A DNA stretch of 50,788 nt from Pirellula sp. (GTDB lineage: Bacteria; Planctomycetota; Planctomycetia; Pirellulales; Pirellulaceae), in the NCBI GenBank assembly GCA_021300015.1, contig JAJTFB010000062.1:1-50788 (forward strand). The letters run 5' to 3'. A program made the translations under genes and the position numbers. How positions within the stretch are numbered: position 1 is the stretch's first letter; the number at the start of each line of letters is the position of its first letter. The notes below the pieces were generated by a model. The model had not been told where the DNA came from, did not search any database, and saw only the letters and a list, made by a program, of their open reading frames with translations. Shown piece after piece: positions 17,240 through 28,297 of this stretch.

Positions 17240-17385
17240 ACCACGGAAACAAGGAAGATATTTACCACGGAATACACGGAATACACGGAAGCAGGGAAGC
17301 AGGGAAGATATCTACCACGGAATACACGGAATACACGGAAGCAGGGAAGATACTTACCACGGAAACCACGGAAGTGGGAAAACAG
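17240..17385. repeat. CCACGGAATACACGGAA tandem repeat cluster
   Basis: The motif TACCACGGAATACACGGAAT followed by ACACGGAAGCAGGGAAG occurs twice, from about 17263 and 17311. Degenerate copies flank it on both sides (CAACCACGGAAACAAGG near 17239; TTACCACGGAAACCACGGAAG near 17355). Copies differ in the number of ACACGGAAT and GCAGGGAA units, which suggests slippage. Spacing is irregular and there are no unique spacers, so this is not a CRISPR array. Repeats of this style are dispersed in many environmental genomes; their role is unknown. Confidence 0.75.
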
Positions 17386-17453
17386 GGAAACGTTTTACTA
17401 GGGGGATTGTTTCCGTGTATTCGGGGTGTTCGGTGGTTTGGAGTACAAGCCGA

Positions 17454-18920
17454 TCAACCATTGAGAAACGGCAGCGACTGTTTCTGGATGAGGTTCCAGG
17501 TCGTGACAAAGGATTCAATGAGCTTAGCCGTTTTGGTGGGCGCACTGTGGGAGAGTGATAGCTGCCCAGGGCTGAGTCTTAGAATGCCTTTCGCTCCGGC
17601 GATTTGGATGTCGCAGTAGGTAGCATCCCGATCGTAATCGAGGGAAACATCGGTAATCCTGGCTGCTTCTACCGCATCGATAAAGTCTTCGATCTGTACC
17701 TTGGTAGGAAGTGATAATTCAAGCGTGTCGAACACGCCATCGAAGACCTCGGAGAAGGCTGCGGTTGATATCTGTTCTGGGGCTACAATAGAATCGACGG
17801 TTCGGATCCAAATCACCTCGCCGAGATCGTCTGCATTCAGCTCGATATGGACCGAGTAATTGAAGTAGGGGGTTATGATCGATCCTGTTCCATCCTCGGG
17901 TTGCGACACTACCAGGTCTCGACGTCCGAATTTGAATGCTCTTTTGAGTGCTTCGAAGACCGAGTCAAGATCTTTTTTGAGTTCGTCTGACGCGCAATTC
18001 GATACAAAAGACTGAGTGGAGTCTGTATAGCGGTCCGGGATTCGGTAGGTTTTTCTCCAGCCCGAGAGGCTGGTGAGCCGTTGGTCCACTTTGGCAGTGA
18101 AACCTAGCCTGCGCATGTAGTTGATATCGTTGCTCGCTTTATCGCGTCGCTCTTGGAGGATCGGTCGAAGGTCGGCAAGTACGAAGTCCTCTTTATCAAC
18201 GCCATGCATCCAGGGTGTTTGCTGGTAGGGTTCGGAGAACGTTTTGCGCAGCGTTCTTGGGACTTCCGCCTTGAGGTAATTCTGAAGCGAGTTCGCTGTC
18301 AGTAATCCGCGTTCGAGGGCCAGGATCGCTTCGCCTTGGAATGCCTCGATGACATGGTGCATCCATATCCCGTGCTTTAAGCTGCCGCTCGGATAGGAGT
18401 TTTCCTCGGGTTTGCAGGCTGCAAAACACAGGCAATGATTCGCATCCTTGAGGAATGACTCGAGTGGAAGTTCGGAGAGATTACCGAAGTTCCCACGAAC
18501 ACCTGGGACCGCTTTGACGTCGCTTTCGCGACAGTCCAGAAACAGCGCGGTAGGGTTGCTTTGAGAAGCCTGCATATCTTTGAGGAGTTGGGCGAGCGGA
18601 ACGCTTGTGCCGTCCCAATCTGCAGCGAGGGTATCGAATGCAGTGATAAAGTTTCTTGCGTCCTGCGAAAACCCGTGTCCAGCATAATAGAAAAAGAGGA
18701 GATCCTTTTTTTTCAGTTGTTCGATCGCTTTTGGGACGAGTGACTCGATGGCTCCTTTGGTGGCTTGCTCGTCGATGAGTAGGAGTTGGTTGTTTTTCTC
18801 AAAGCCGTTGAGTTCAAGAGCTTTGGAAAACTCTTCTGCATCGCGTCGAGCGAAAGGAACTTGGCTTATCGCGGGATCTTGGTAATTTTCAATCGCGATA
18901 AGTACTGCGAATTTCTTCAA
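17454..18920 (-). CDS. Caspase-fold (peptidase C14) protease
   Basis: The protein has 488 residues. Residues 1-240 are a caspase/metacaspase domain: FAVLIAIENYQD (strand 1), the catalytic histidine in FFYYAGHGFS (His82) and the catalytic cysteine in ALFLDCRES (Cys130), with the usual acidic residue beside it. The remaining 250 residues are an unrecognised C-terminal region with several beta strands (YFNYSVHIELNADD, CDIQIAGAKGILRL). It may be a sensor or substrate-binding part. The start is a TTG preceded by AGGA six bases upstream. The gene follows ftr after 16 bases, but two possible effector genes lie downstream on the same strand. Bacterial caspases often activate toxins in anti-phage or cell-death modules; here that is inference. 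Confidence 0.88.
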   Translation of the reverse strand: MKKFAVLIAIENYQDPAISQVPFARRDAEEFSKALELNGFEKNNQLLLIDEQATKGAIESLVPKAIEQLKKKDLLFFYYAGHGFSQDARNFITAFDTLAADWDGTSVPLAQLLKDMQASQSNPTALFLDCRESDVKAVPGVRGNFGNLSELPLESFLKDANHCLCFAACKPEENSYPSGSLKHGIWMHHVIEAFQGEAILALERGLLTANSLQNYLKAEVPRTLRKTFSEPYQQTPWMHGVDKEDFVLADLRPILQERRDKASNDINYMRRLGFTAKVDQRLTSLSGWRKTYRIPDRYTDSTQSFVSNCASDELKKDLDSVFEALKRAFKFGRRDLVVSQPEDGTGSIITPYFNYSVHIELNADDLGEVIWIRTVDSIVAPEQISTAAFSEVFDGVFDTLELSLPTKVQIEDFIDAVEAARITDVSLDYDRDATYCDIQIAGAKGILRLSPGQLSLSHSAPTKTAKLIESFVTTWNLIQKQSLPFLNG

Positions 18921-18936
18921 TGTGGTTCCTGTGTTT

Positions 18937-19914
18937 TCAGCTTGTTGCAGGGTGTTTGTCGGGGTGGAGATAGACGAAGGATTTGCCGAGTCGTCCGCCG
19001 TAGTTTCCGGCTGAGATCCGCACTAGTCCATCGACATTCAATGCGGCTTGGATGGCCGCATAGGTGGCTTGGGAAACGGCTTCGAGGGAGGAACCGTTGA
19101 CGATGATTTCCATGATGGACTCGACCCCCTCGGGGACACGCGATTGGGTTCCGAGTTTTTGTTTGAGAGTCGGGCAGTATTCGGCGAAAGTGCTTGCGAT
19201 GAGGAACTTGTATTTGCTGCCGGCTTTGCTGGCGCTTGCTGCGACGCCACCTGGGAAGGTGGTGATCACGCCGGGTGCAGCATCGGCGGCTTGTGCAGCA
19301 CGATCGGCTGCTTCGATGGCTGCGTCTTGGGTGCTTGCGAGGAACCAAAGATTTCCGCCCATGATTCCATCGGCATATCCGAACCGGCGAGAGAGGAAGA
19401 ACTCGCCGCCTAGGGTTGGTATGGTCCAGCCTTTGTGGCCAAACATTTCGCTTCGGAATTGGTGTCCGTCGCCGAAGAAGGCGATTTTGCGACCGAGCTT
19501 GTAATAGGGGTCGGAGTCCAGTGCGTTGAAGAGACGGGTGGTTGGACAGGTCAAGATATTCTGAGAGAGGCGAGCGAGGAGCACGCGTTGGAGGTGTTCG
19601 ACCCTATCTTTTCGAAACCTCGGGACATGGAACTGCAGATACGCACCGATTCGACCGTCGGGAGTTTCTTGTCCTGGGGATATGCCATCGAGGATTCCCT
19701 CGAATCCGGCTTCGCAGTCGCAGAGGATGGTGCTGCTGGCATGGCCGGTAGCTTTTTGGCAGGCTGCCAATAGCCATTTGCGGTCTCGAGCGGTGACCAA
19801 TACTCTTGCGTAGATGCTACGGAAGGCTTCGGCGTAGGTATCCTCTACCAAGTCTTGCCAGGCTTGGCTCTTCCAGGGTTGGTTGGGATTTGAGTTTGGG
19901 TCGTTCAGTGGCAT
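18937..19914 (-). CDS. ftr: Formylmethanofuran:tetrahydromethanopterin formyltransferase (Ftr/FhcD)
   Basis: The protein has 325 residues. Similarity to archaeal and methylotroph Ftr runs along the whole length: VEDTYAEAFRSIYARVLVTA, CEAGFEGI, ETPDGRIGAYLQFHV, LTCPTTRLFNALDSD, FPGGVAASASKAGSKYKFL and the end LVRISAGNYGGRLGKSF. The enzyme moves a formyl group between methanofuran and tetrahydromethanopterin and belongs to a C1 oxidation or formaldehyde detoxification route known in planctomycetes. The start at 19914 has GCAGGAA seven bases upstream; an earlier in-frame ATG at 20016 adds 34 residues lying inside the previous gene and unlike the family. It begins 2 bases after the stop of the folate enzyme gene. 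No other genes of the pathway are in the window. Confidence 0.93.
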   Translation of the reverse strand: MPLNDPNSNPNQPWKSQAWQDLVEDTYAEAFRSIYARVLVTARDRKWLLAACQKATGHASSTILCDCEAGFEGILDGISPGQETPDGRIGAYLQFHVPRFRKDRVEHLQRVLLARLSQNILTCPTTRLFNALDSDPYYKLGRKIAFFGDGHQFRSEMFGHKGWTIPTLGGEFFLSRRFGYADGIMGGNLWFLASTQDAAIEAADRAAQAADAAPGVITTFPGGVAASASKAGSKYKFLIASTFAEYCPTLKQKLGTQSRVPEGVESIMEIIVNGSSLEAVSQATYAAIQAALNVDGLVRISAGNYGGRLGKSFVYLHPDKHPATS

Positions 19915-19916
19915 GA

Positions 19917-20567
19917 TCAGTTCCTGCCGCGGCCGTTGTAAACGGCTGATTCGGTGACGACTTTGTCCATGAAGATGTCGTGCGAGTCCATGGGGATCTG
20001 TGAGAACATCTGGCATTCGAAGGCCAGGGCTACGAGGGGCGTTTGCGGCTTGGCGTGTTCGAGGAGTTTATCGTAGTAGCCTTTACCGTGCCCGGTGCGA
20101 CCACCTTGAGCATCGAAAGCGACCCCTGGGACCATGATCAAGTCGAGGTCTTCGGGTTGTAGTTTTTTGGAAGCCACGGTTCGAAGATCGGCTTTGGGTT
20201 CGAGGATTCGGTACATGCCAAGCTCCAATTCATCCATCGACTCGAGCCAGAACAGTTCGAGTTCGCCATCGACGCAGTAGGGGACCACGATCCGCTTTCC
20301 GGTCGCGAGCGCCTCGGGCAATGCGTGCCTAGTTCGGACCTCGTCGCGGACATCGACATAGAACATCACCGTATGGGCAGCGGCGTATTCGGGAAGTTTC
20401 ATGAAGCGATCGACGATGGCTACCGAGACGCCGTCTTTGTCGGCTTGGGTTTTACGATTTTCGTGGGCTTGTTTGCGAATTTCGGTCTTGCGCTCGGAAA
20501 CTTCGCTGAGGGAAACTTCGCTGCTGGGGACTTTGATATCAGAGGTTGGGTCGACTGGTGTGGACAT
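19917..20567 (-). CDS. 5-formyltetrahydrofolate cyclo-ligase family protein
   Basis: The protein has 216 residues from the ATG at 20567. The family's hallmark is visible near the C-terminus (LDLIMVPGVAFDAQGGRTGH, then GKGYYDKLL), along with the basic N-terminal helix SERKTEIRKQAHENRKTQ and MFYVDVRDEVRT. The enzyme converts 5-formyltetrahydrofolate to methenyltetrahydrofolate using ATP. The first 35 residues are Ser/Thr/Val-rich and not conserved, so the start could be further in. It sits directly in front of ftr with a 2-base gap. Members of this family next to tetrahydromethanopterin genes may act on that cofactor or its formyl derivatives, so the substrate here could be folate or methanopterin. 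Confidence 0.9.
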   Translation of the reverse strand: MSTPVDPTSDIKVPSSEVSLSEVSERKTEIRKQAHENRKTQADKDGVSVAIVDRFMKLPEYAAAHTVMFYVDVRDEVRTRHALPEALATGKRIVVPYCVDGELELFWLESMDELELGMYRILEPKADLRTVASKKLQPEDLDLIMVPGVAFDAQGGRTGHGKGYYDKLLEHAKPQTPLVALAFECQMFSQIPMDSHDIFMDKVVTESAVYNGRGRN

Positions 20568-20702
20568 AGATGAAGGGGCCTTGGACGACAAAACGAACAC
20601 AGTACATTGGATTCGAAAGCAGCATCGTAACCGCAAGCGATCGACTTGTCACGAATTGGAAAAGGAACGGGGTTTTGACAAGTCCCGGCTTTTTTTGGAG
20701 CG

Positions 20703-21863
20703 TTATTTCTCGGGTGTTTTCGAGAGGCGTTTGAAGTACGCTTCGATGACTTCGCGGTAGTGGCTCGGGAGATCCTTGGTGATGCTTTGGAGGGCCTCTT
20801 GGCGAGCTGCCGGGGGAAGATTTCCCCAGCCGGATTTGTCGCCGATGTCCTTGTTGTCGACCTCTCCTTGGCCGTCTCCTCCACCTGGCATAGGATCCTG
20901 TGCGGCTTGCCGGCCCTGTTGCGGATTGTTTTGCTTTTGGCGTTGCTGTTGTTTTTGCTGCTGCTGTTGTTGCTGCTGCTGTTGTTGCTGTTGTTGCTGC
21001 TCTTCCATTTTCTCGATCATTTTATCGAGCTTGTCGATGATCGCTTGCTCTTGGTCCCGAACCTGCTTGCCCGTTCTTCCCAATCCCAATCGTCGTTCGA
21101 CATCGTTCATCAATCGGGCTACTTCGTCGAGGGAATCCTCTTTGAGCGGCTCGATATCGCTGAGCATCAGCCGAGCGGTGATCGCATAGCGGGTTGGAAT
21201 CTCCGACTCTCGTTCTAGGAGTTTGTTCAAGGAATCGACGCAGGGTTGCTTTTGGAGCAGGAAGTGCTGGCAGACACCCAGAGAGAACAACCAAGTTGCC
21301 GGGTCGCTCAAGCTATCCATTTCTAGAGGGCCAAGTCTGCTCGAGGCCTCGTCGATCCACTGGTTTTGTATTAGGGCTCTGCAAAAGGCCAGTTGCAAAT
21401 CGGGTTTGATCCAACCTGGAATTGCTCCATTGGCGATCAGGGAGCTGAGCTGTGCGTCGAGTTTTTGATAGGAGCTGCTCGACCAAGGTTGATCGACACC
21501 GCTTAGGAATTCCGCGATGGTCGGGTCGATTGTTGCGGCGGCCTGGAGCAAGCCTTCGTGGAGCTCGATTCCTTCGAGGCTTGCGATTCGCTTGGCAGAT
21601 TCCCGCGACGAGTCTTTATCGGTCGATCCGCTCGATTCGATCCAGGCGAGCATTCGCTCGAGCCAGAGTTGTCCCGGAGACCATTTCCAGGTCGCTGTCT
21701 TGGTCAGCTCTTTGGAGTCCGAGCCATCGGCTAGGCATTCGGCTGGGCCTATCGGGCCGATGGTCCCAAGAGCGATCCATCCCCAAAGGATCCATCCGAA
21801 AGGGAGAGACTTGAGCGTATGCCCTACGAGATGGATTTTCAAAACCGGCTCCGTTTCCAGCAA
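20703..21863 (-). CDS. Exported or membrane-anchored protein with polyglutamine tract
   Basis: The protein has 386 residues. A hydrophobic stretch near residues 20-42 (LPFGWILWGWIALGTIGPIG) could be a signal or anchor. The middle is alpha-helical, possibly degenerate tetratricopeptide repeats (SLGVCQHFLLQKQPCVDSLN). A coiled-coil segment follows (DQEQAIIDKLDKMIEKMEEQ), running into 15 consecutive glutamines and further Q/K-rich sequence encoded by CAG and CAA codons at about 20940-21001. The end, GWGNLPPAARQEALQSITKD then LPSHYREVIEAYFKRLS, is a pattern found at the end of planctomycete proteins encoded near VWA/BatA-type operons. The function is unknown. The start is TTG at 21863 and is uncertain. 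Confidence 0.7.
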   Translation of the reverse strand: MLETEPVLKIHLVGHTLKSLPFGWILWGWIALGTIGPIGPAECLADGSDSKELTKTATWKWSPGQLWLERMLAWIESSGSTDKDSSRESAKRIASLEGIELHEGLLQAAATIDPTIAEFLSGVDQPWSSSSYQKLDAQLSSLIANGAIPGWIKPDLQLAFCRALIQNQWIDEASSRLGPLEMDSLSDPATWLFSLGVCQHFLLQKQPCVDSLNKLLERESEIPTRYAITARLMLSDIEPLKEDSLDEVARLMNDVERRLGLGRTGKQVRDQEQAIIDKLDKMIEKMEEQQQQQQQQQQQQQQQKQQQRQKQNNPQQGRQAAQDPMPGGGDGQGEVDNKDIGDKSGWGNLPPAARQEALQSITKDLPSHYREVIEAYFKRLSKTPEK

Positions 21864-22321
21864 GGTGGGGGTGGTTTGATGGACATATCCGCAAGGAGTG
21901 CGTCAAAGTCCGACGGACCAGTATACCGGGCCAGCCAGGGAGAATCGAGCTTTTGTTCAGTAGGCGGCGCACTATGAGGACCCAGGCAAGCAGTTTCGCT
22001 AATTCTGGGGCGAAAGGGACTTGTGGGGTCTGTCCGGCGATTACGCCTCGCTTTTGTTATTCGCAACATCATGGGGAGGATGGGTTTAGGGCCCGATTCG
22101 ATGGGGCTTGGGCTGGTCTCCAGGAGAACACGGTGGGAATAATCAGGGGCTCTGGGTGCAGGAAGCAACCGGACTAATGCTGCGAGGGTCTGCACCCCTG
22201 GAAGAGTGGGAAACGGATTTTTAAGGTTTGGCAGTTGATCGAGCCCGGGTCACTAAGCAGACTAGCAGTCAGACATTTCAGCACGGATGCGCGTTCTGAC
22301 CACGTTTTCAGCATCCCAACT
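21864..22321. other. Gap without a supported gene
   Basis: About 460 bases separate the polyglutamine gene (minus) from the metallopeptidase (plus), so promoters for both should lie here. Open frames exist on both strands, but none has a recognisable product, a good ribosome-binding site or convincing composition. The best is a 118-codon minus-strand frame at 21839-22195 whose sequence is rich in Pro and Arg and looks like a shadow. I see no repeat or RNA gene. Confidence 0.5.
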
Positions 22322-23002
22322 ATGGCCAATGTCGATCGAGCTTACAACCACGTCCGCCACGAACTCGCTGAGGTCGGCTTGCTTGCCGACGGACTGTATC
22401 TGGACGTCGTTGAGTTGATTATTTCCGGTGACAAGAGTGTTGGGGAGCGTGGATACGTTTTCGAGCAGGTTGGACATTATGCCAAGTGGGGGTATCGACC
22501 GGGGGTGATTTATCTACCGAGGGACTTGCCCCACCAGCCTCGCAAGCCTGGTTTGACTTTGTGCGACACGATTCGACATGAGTACGCGCATGCTTGGTAT
22601 TTTCATGATCCGTCGTTTTTCCGAGGGGAGTGGTTTGCTCGGGCTTTTGGGACGTCTTATACCAACTGCAATCCGACTCCCTACACACAGTGGCGTAAAG
22701 AGCTCAAGCGGAACCCAGAGTATTTGGCAGGCAAGAAGCGGTGCAAGAGTGCCAAGGGCCAGTTGAATTTCTTCTATGGGTATTTGCTCGGAGAGTTCAT
22801 CACCGACTATGCTTCGACGAACGCCAGCGAGGACTTTGCTGAGACTTTCATGTTTTACCTGAAGTACCGGCGGTCGCTCAGTCGGTTCAAGAACCGTCCG
22901 GCGGTGTATCGAAAGATCCGCTCGGTCGAGCGGGCAGTCTCGCAAGCATCTCGGCGTGTGCGAGACTTTGGGACTGGCCGATACCGTCCTCGTTCTGCCT
23001 AG
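22322..23002 (+). CDS. Putative zinc metallopeptidase (HEXXH)
   Basis: The protein has 226 residues from the ATG at 22322, or 255 if a TTG at 22235 is used. It carries HEYAH in TLCDTIRHEYAHAWYFHDPS, the zinc-binding gluzincin-type motif, and a later acidic segment SEDFAETFMFYLKYR whose glutamate could be the third ligand. Before the motif comes the strand-like GVIYLPRDLP. The C-terminus is basic and helical (RSVERAVSQASRRVRDFGTG). No signal peptide is visible, so it is probably cytoplasmic. The fold resembles putative zinc-binding metallopeptidases of about 250 residues with no known substrate. Neither neighbour points to a role. Confidence 0.75.
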   Translation: MANVDRAYNHVRHELAEVGLLADGLYLDVVELIISGDKSVGERGYVFEQVGHYAKWGYRPGVIYLPRDLPHQPRKPGLTLCDTIRHEYAHAWYFHDPSFFRGEWFARAFGTSYTNCNPTPYTQWRKELKRNPEYLAGKKRCKSAKGQLNFFYGYLLGEFITDYASTNASEDFAETFMFYLKYRRSLSRFKNRPAVYRKIRSVERAVSQASRRVRDFGTGRYRPRSA

Positions 23003-23135
23003 CGATCTGTCCATCGGTGGGAGATTGACGACGGATTGCTTTTGCCTGTAGGTATCTGCGGTATGGGCCTGCAGGTGTAACCGAATGTATCAAAGCTTGA
23101 AGTAGTACTTAGGATGGGAGGGGAGCATGTTGGTC

Positions 23136-23164
23136 CCCCGCGAAAAGCTACCCCGCGAAAAGCT
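23136..23164. repeat. Tandem 14-bp direct repeat upstream of the epimerase
   Basis: CCCCGCGAAAAGCT occurs at 23136-23149 and again at 23151-23164, separated by a single A; the copies are identical. Degenerate AGCTTTAAAACCCGAAGCTTT follows. The repeat sits in the 305-base gap between the metallopeptidase and the epimerase, where I see no gene. It could be a duplicated regulator-binding site or simple slippage. Confidence 0.6.
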
Positions 23165-23307
23165 GAGCTTTAAAACCCGAAGCTTTGAAAACCTATGGAG
23201 TTCCTTGGCATCGAGACTTCCTAAGAACCCTTGCGTCACTAAAATGGGATTTCGCCACAGCCCTTTACTTTTCTTGCTTGTTTTTCAGGACGATTTCGAG
23301 GTCTTCG

Positions 23308-24246
23308 ATGGTTCGTTGTCTAGTCACGGGTGGATGTGGCTTTATCGGTTCCCACATTGTCCGAGGTTTGTTGGATGAAGGGCACAGTGTCCGGGTCTTG
23401 GACAATCTTTGCACCGGGCATCGGGCTAATATTGCCGAGGTGGAAGATCGCATCGAGTTCGTCCAGGGGGACATCAACGATTCGAAGGCAGTCGAGCAAG
23501 TGCTCGATGGAGTCGAGCGAGTCTTTCATCAAGCGGCGCTTGCAAGCGTTCCGTTGTCGTTGGAAAGACCTCTCGATACCAATCATGCCTGTGTGACGGG
23601 CACATTGAACATGTTGCACTGGAGCGTTCGGGCGAAGGTCAAGCGTTTCGTCTATGCGGCCTCGAGCAGCGCGTATGGAGACACGCCGACTTCCTCGAAG
23701 CGCGAGACCGATTTGCCCCAAACGCTGTCTCCTTATGCTGCTGCAAAGCTTGCAGGTGAATACTACTGCCAGAGCTATTTCCATAGCTTTGGATTGGAGA
23801 CTGTCGGCATTCGCTACTTCAATGTCTTTGGTCCGAGGCAGGATCCAAACAGTCCTTATTCGGCTGTCATTCCGCTTTTCGTAAGCCGCATCCTCAGTGG
23901 TCAATCGCCGTCGATCTATGGCGACGGACATCAGTCGCGCGATTTTACTTATGTTGCCAATGTTGTCCGTGGCAATTTGCTTGCGAGCCAAGCCCCGAAT
24001 GTTGGCGGACGGGTCTTCAACGTGGCCGATGGGCGTCAGACGACGCTTTTGCAGCTCTTGGAGCTTTTGGCTAAGCTTTTAGGCAAAGAAATCAGCCCAA
24101 CGTTCCTTCCGCCTCGCGTGGGCGATGTCCGCGAGAGTTTGGCTGATGTGACTCAGGCTCGAAAATTCTTGGGCTACGAGCCGGCGGTGGGTCTCGAAGA
24201 GGGAATCCGCCGGACCATCGATTACTATCGCCAGATCGTCTCTTAA
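23308..24246 (+). CDS. NAD-dependent nucleotide-sugar epimerase (extended SDR, UDP-GlcNAc/glucose 4-epimerase type)
   Basis: The protein has 312 residues from the ATG at 23308. The N-terminal Rossmann motif is VTGGCGFIGSHIV, and the acidic end of strand 2 is VLDNLCTG. The catalytic triad is seen as AASSSAYGD (Ser) and SPYAAAKLAGEYY (Tyr and Lys). The later RYFNVFGPRQDPNSPYSAVI and IYGDGHQSRDFTYV are typical of the WbpP/WbgU type epimerases acting on UDP-N-acetylhexosamines. It would supply activated sugars for lipopolysaccharide or exopolysaccharide. The 41-codon extension upstream is not conserved. No other glycan biosynthesis gene is adjacent. Confidence 0.92.
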   Translation: MVRCLVTGGCGFIGSHIVRGLLDEGHSVRVLDNLCTGHRANIAEVEDRIEFVQGDINDSKAVEQVLDGVERVFHQAALASVPLSLERPLDTNHACVTGTLNMLHWSVRAKVKRFVYAASSSAYGDTPTSSKRETDLPQTLSPYAAAKLAGEYYCQSYFHSFGLETVGIRYFNVFGPRQDPNSPYSAVIPLFVSRILSGQSPSIYGDGHQSRDFTYVANVVRGNLLASQAPNVGGRVFNVADGRQTTLLQLLELLAKLLGKEISPTFLPPRVGDVRESLADVTQARKFLGYEPAVGLEEGIRRTIDYYRQIVS

Positions 24247-24262
24247 CCCTGAGGTTTGACCC

Positions 24263-25090
24263 GTGAGGAACGATCATGCGTCCGAGCAAGCTTTAGCGTT
24301 AGTCGAGCACCTACGGACGGAGTACTATCGGGTCGTCGTCGCATTTTCCGGGGGTGTCGACAGCGCGGTCGTCGCCGCTGCGGCCTTCCGAGCCTTGGGG
24401 GCCAACGCCGTGGCTTGGACTAGCCTTGGGGCTGCGGTGCCCGAGGCGGACCGAGCTTCTGCGATGTCTGTGGCTCGATCGATCGGGATCGAGCATGTGT
24501 TGGTTCCCACGCATGAGATGCTCAATCCCGACTACTTGGCCAACGGCCCGGATCGGTGTTTCCACTGCAAGTCGACCCTTTATTCGGCGATTGCAGCATG
24601 GGCCAAGGAGCACGAGTACGAAACCATTCTTTCGGGGACCAACATCGAGGACTTGGGCGACTATCGACCTGGGCTTCAAGCGGCGGCTGATTGGAATGTT
24701 CAAGCTCCTTTGGCGGATCTTGGGTATGGCAAGCAGGCGGTGCGGGGAATCGCTGCGGTGTGGGGGTTGGAGGTTGCCAACAAACCTGCCAGTCCATGCT
24801 TGGCCAGCCGGATCGCTTATGGTCAAGTCGTAACGATGGGTCGATTGAATCGGATCCAAGCCATGGAAAGCTGGCTTCACGGTCAAGGATTCTACGATGT
24901 CCGAGCGCGTCTTCATGCCGAGGATCTTTTGAGGCTTGAGATCCAATCCACGGAGCTTGCCGCTGCGGTAAGCGAACCGATGCGATCGCAGATCGCGGCC
25001 AAGGCGACCGAATTGGGCTTTCGGTATGTTACGATAGACATTCAGGGCCGCCAAAGCGGATCGATGAATCGGGTGCTCAACGACCTTTAG
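24263..25090 (+). CDS. larE: ATP-dependent sacrificial sulfur transferase LarE
   Basis: The protein has 275 residues and starts with GTG. Motifs are the PP-loop VVAFSGGVDSAVVAAAAF, the RCFHCKSTLY segment, LSGTNIEDLGDYRPGLQAA and the SPCLASRIAYG segment whose cysteine (C176 in Lactiplantibacillus LarE) donates its sulfur. LarE adenylates a pyridine dinucleotide carboxylate and transfers sulfur to it during synthesis of the nickel-pincer nucleotide cofactor of lactate racemase. LarA, LarB and LarC are not in the window, so the gene is an orphan here. It lies 16 bases after the epimerase and 13 before an oxidoreductase, so the three may be cotranscribed. Confidence 0.93.
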   Translation: MRNDHASEQALALVEHLRTEYYRVVVAFSGGVDSAVVAAAAFRALGANAVAWTSLGAAVPEADRASAMSVARSIGIEHVLVPTHEMLNPDYLANGPDRCFHCKSTLYSAIAAWAKEHEYETILSGTNIEDLGDYRPGLQAAADWNVQAPLADLGYGKQAVRGIAAVWGLEVANKPASPCLASRIAYGQVVTMGRLNRIQAMESWLHGQGFYDVRARLHAEDLLRLEIQSTELAAAVSEPMRSQIAAKATELGFRYVTIDIQGRQSGSMNRVLNDL

Positions 25091-25103
25091 AAAGGCGCAT
25101 ACC

Positions 25104-28215
<3,112 letters not shown>

Positions 28216-28222
28216 GATCCGT

Positions 28223-28252
28223 TTGCAGTCGGCTTGCGGTTTGCACTAAACT
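28223..28252 (+). promoter_or_regulatory. Possible promoter of the ABC ATPase gene
   Basis: TTGCAG (28223-28228) and TAAACT (28247-28252) are separated by 18 bases, 45 bases before the ATG at 28298. Both boxes match the sigma-70 consensus at 4 of 6 positions. It lies just after the ligA stop and would start the next transcript. The call rests on pattern alone. Confidence 0.4.
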
Positions 28253-28297
28253 GATGCGTCCATCTCCTAGAAGCCACGTCAACAGGGTTGAGTCAAG

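Noticed and set aside
17240..17385. CRISPR array
   Set aside because: Repeats are adjacent, differ in length and have no unique spacers of constant size; no cas genes are present.
21839..22195. 118-codon minus-strand frame in the 21.9-22.3 kb gap
   Set aside because: It overlaps the start of the polyglutamine gene, has Pro/Arg-rich shadow-like composition and no recognisable motif.
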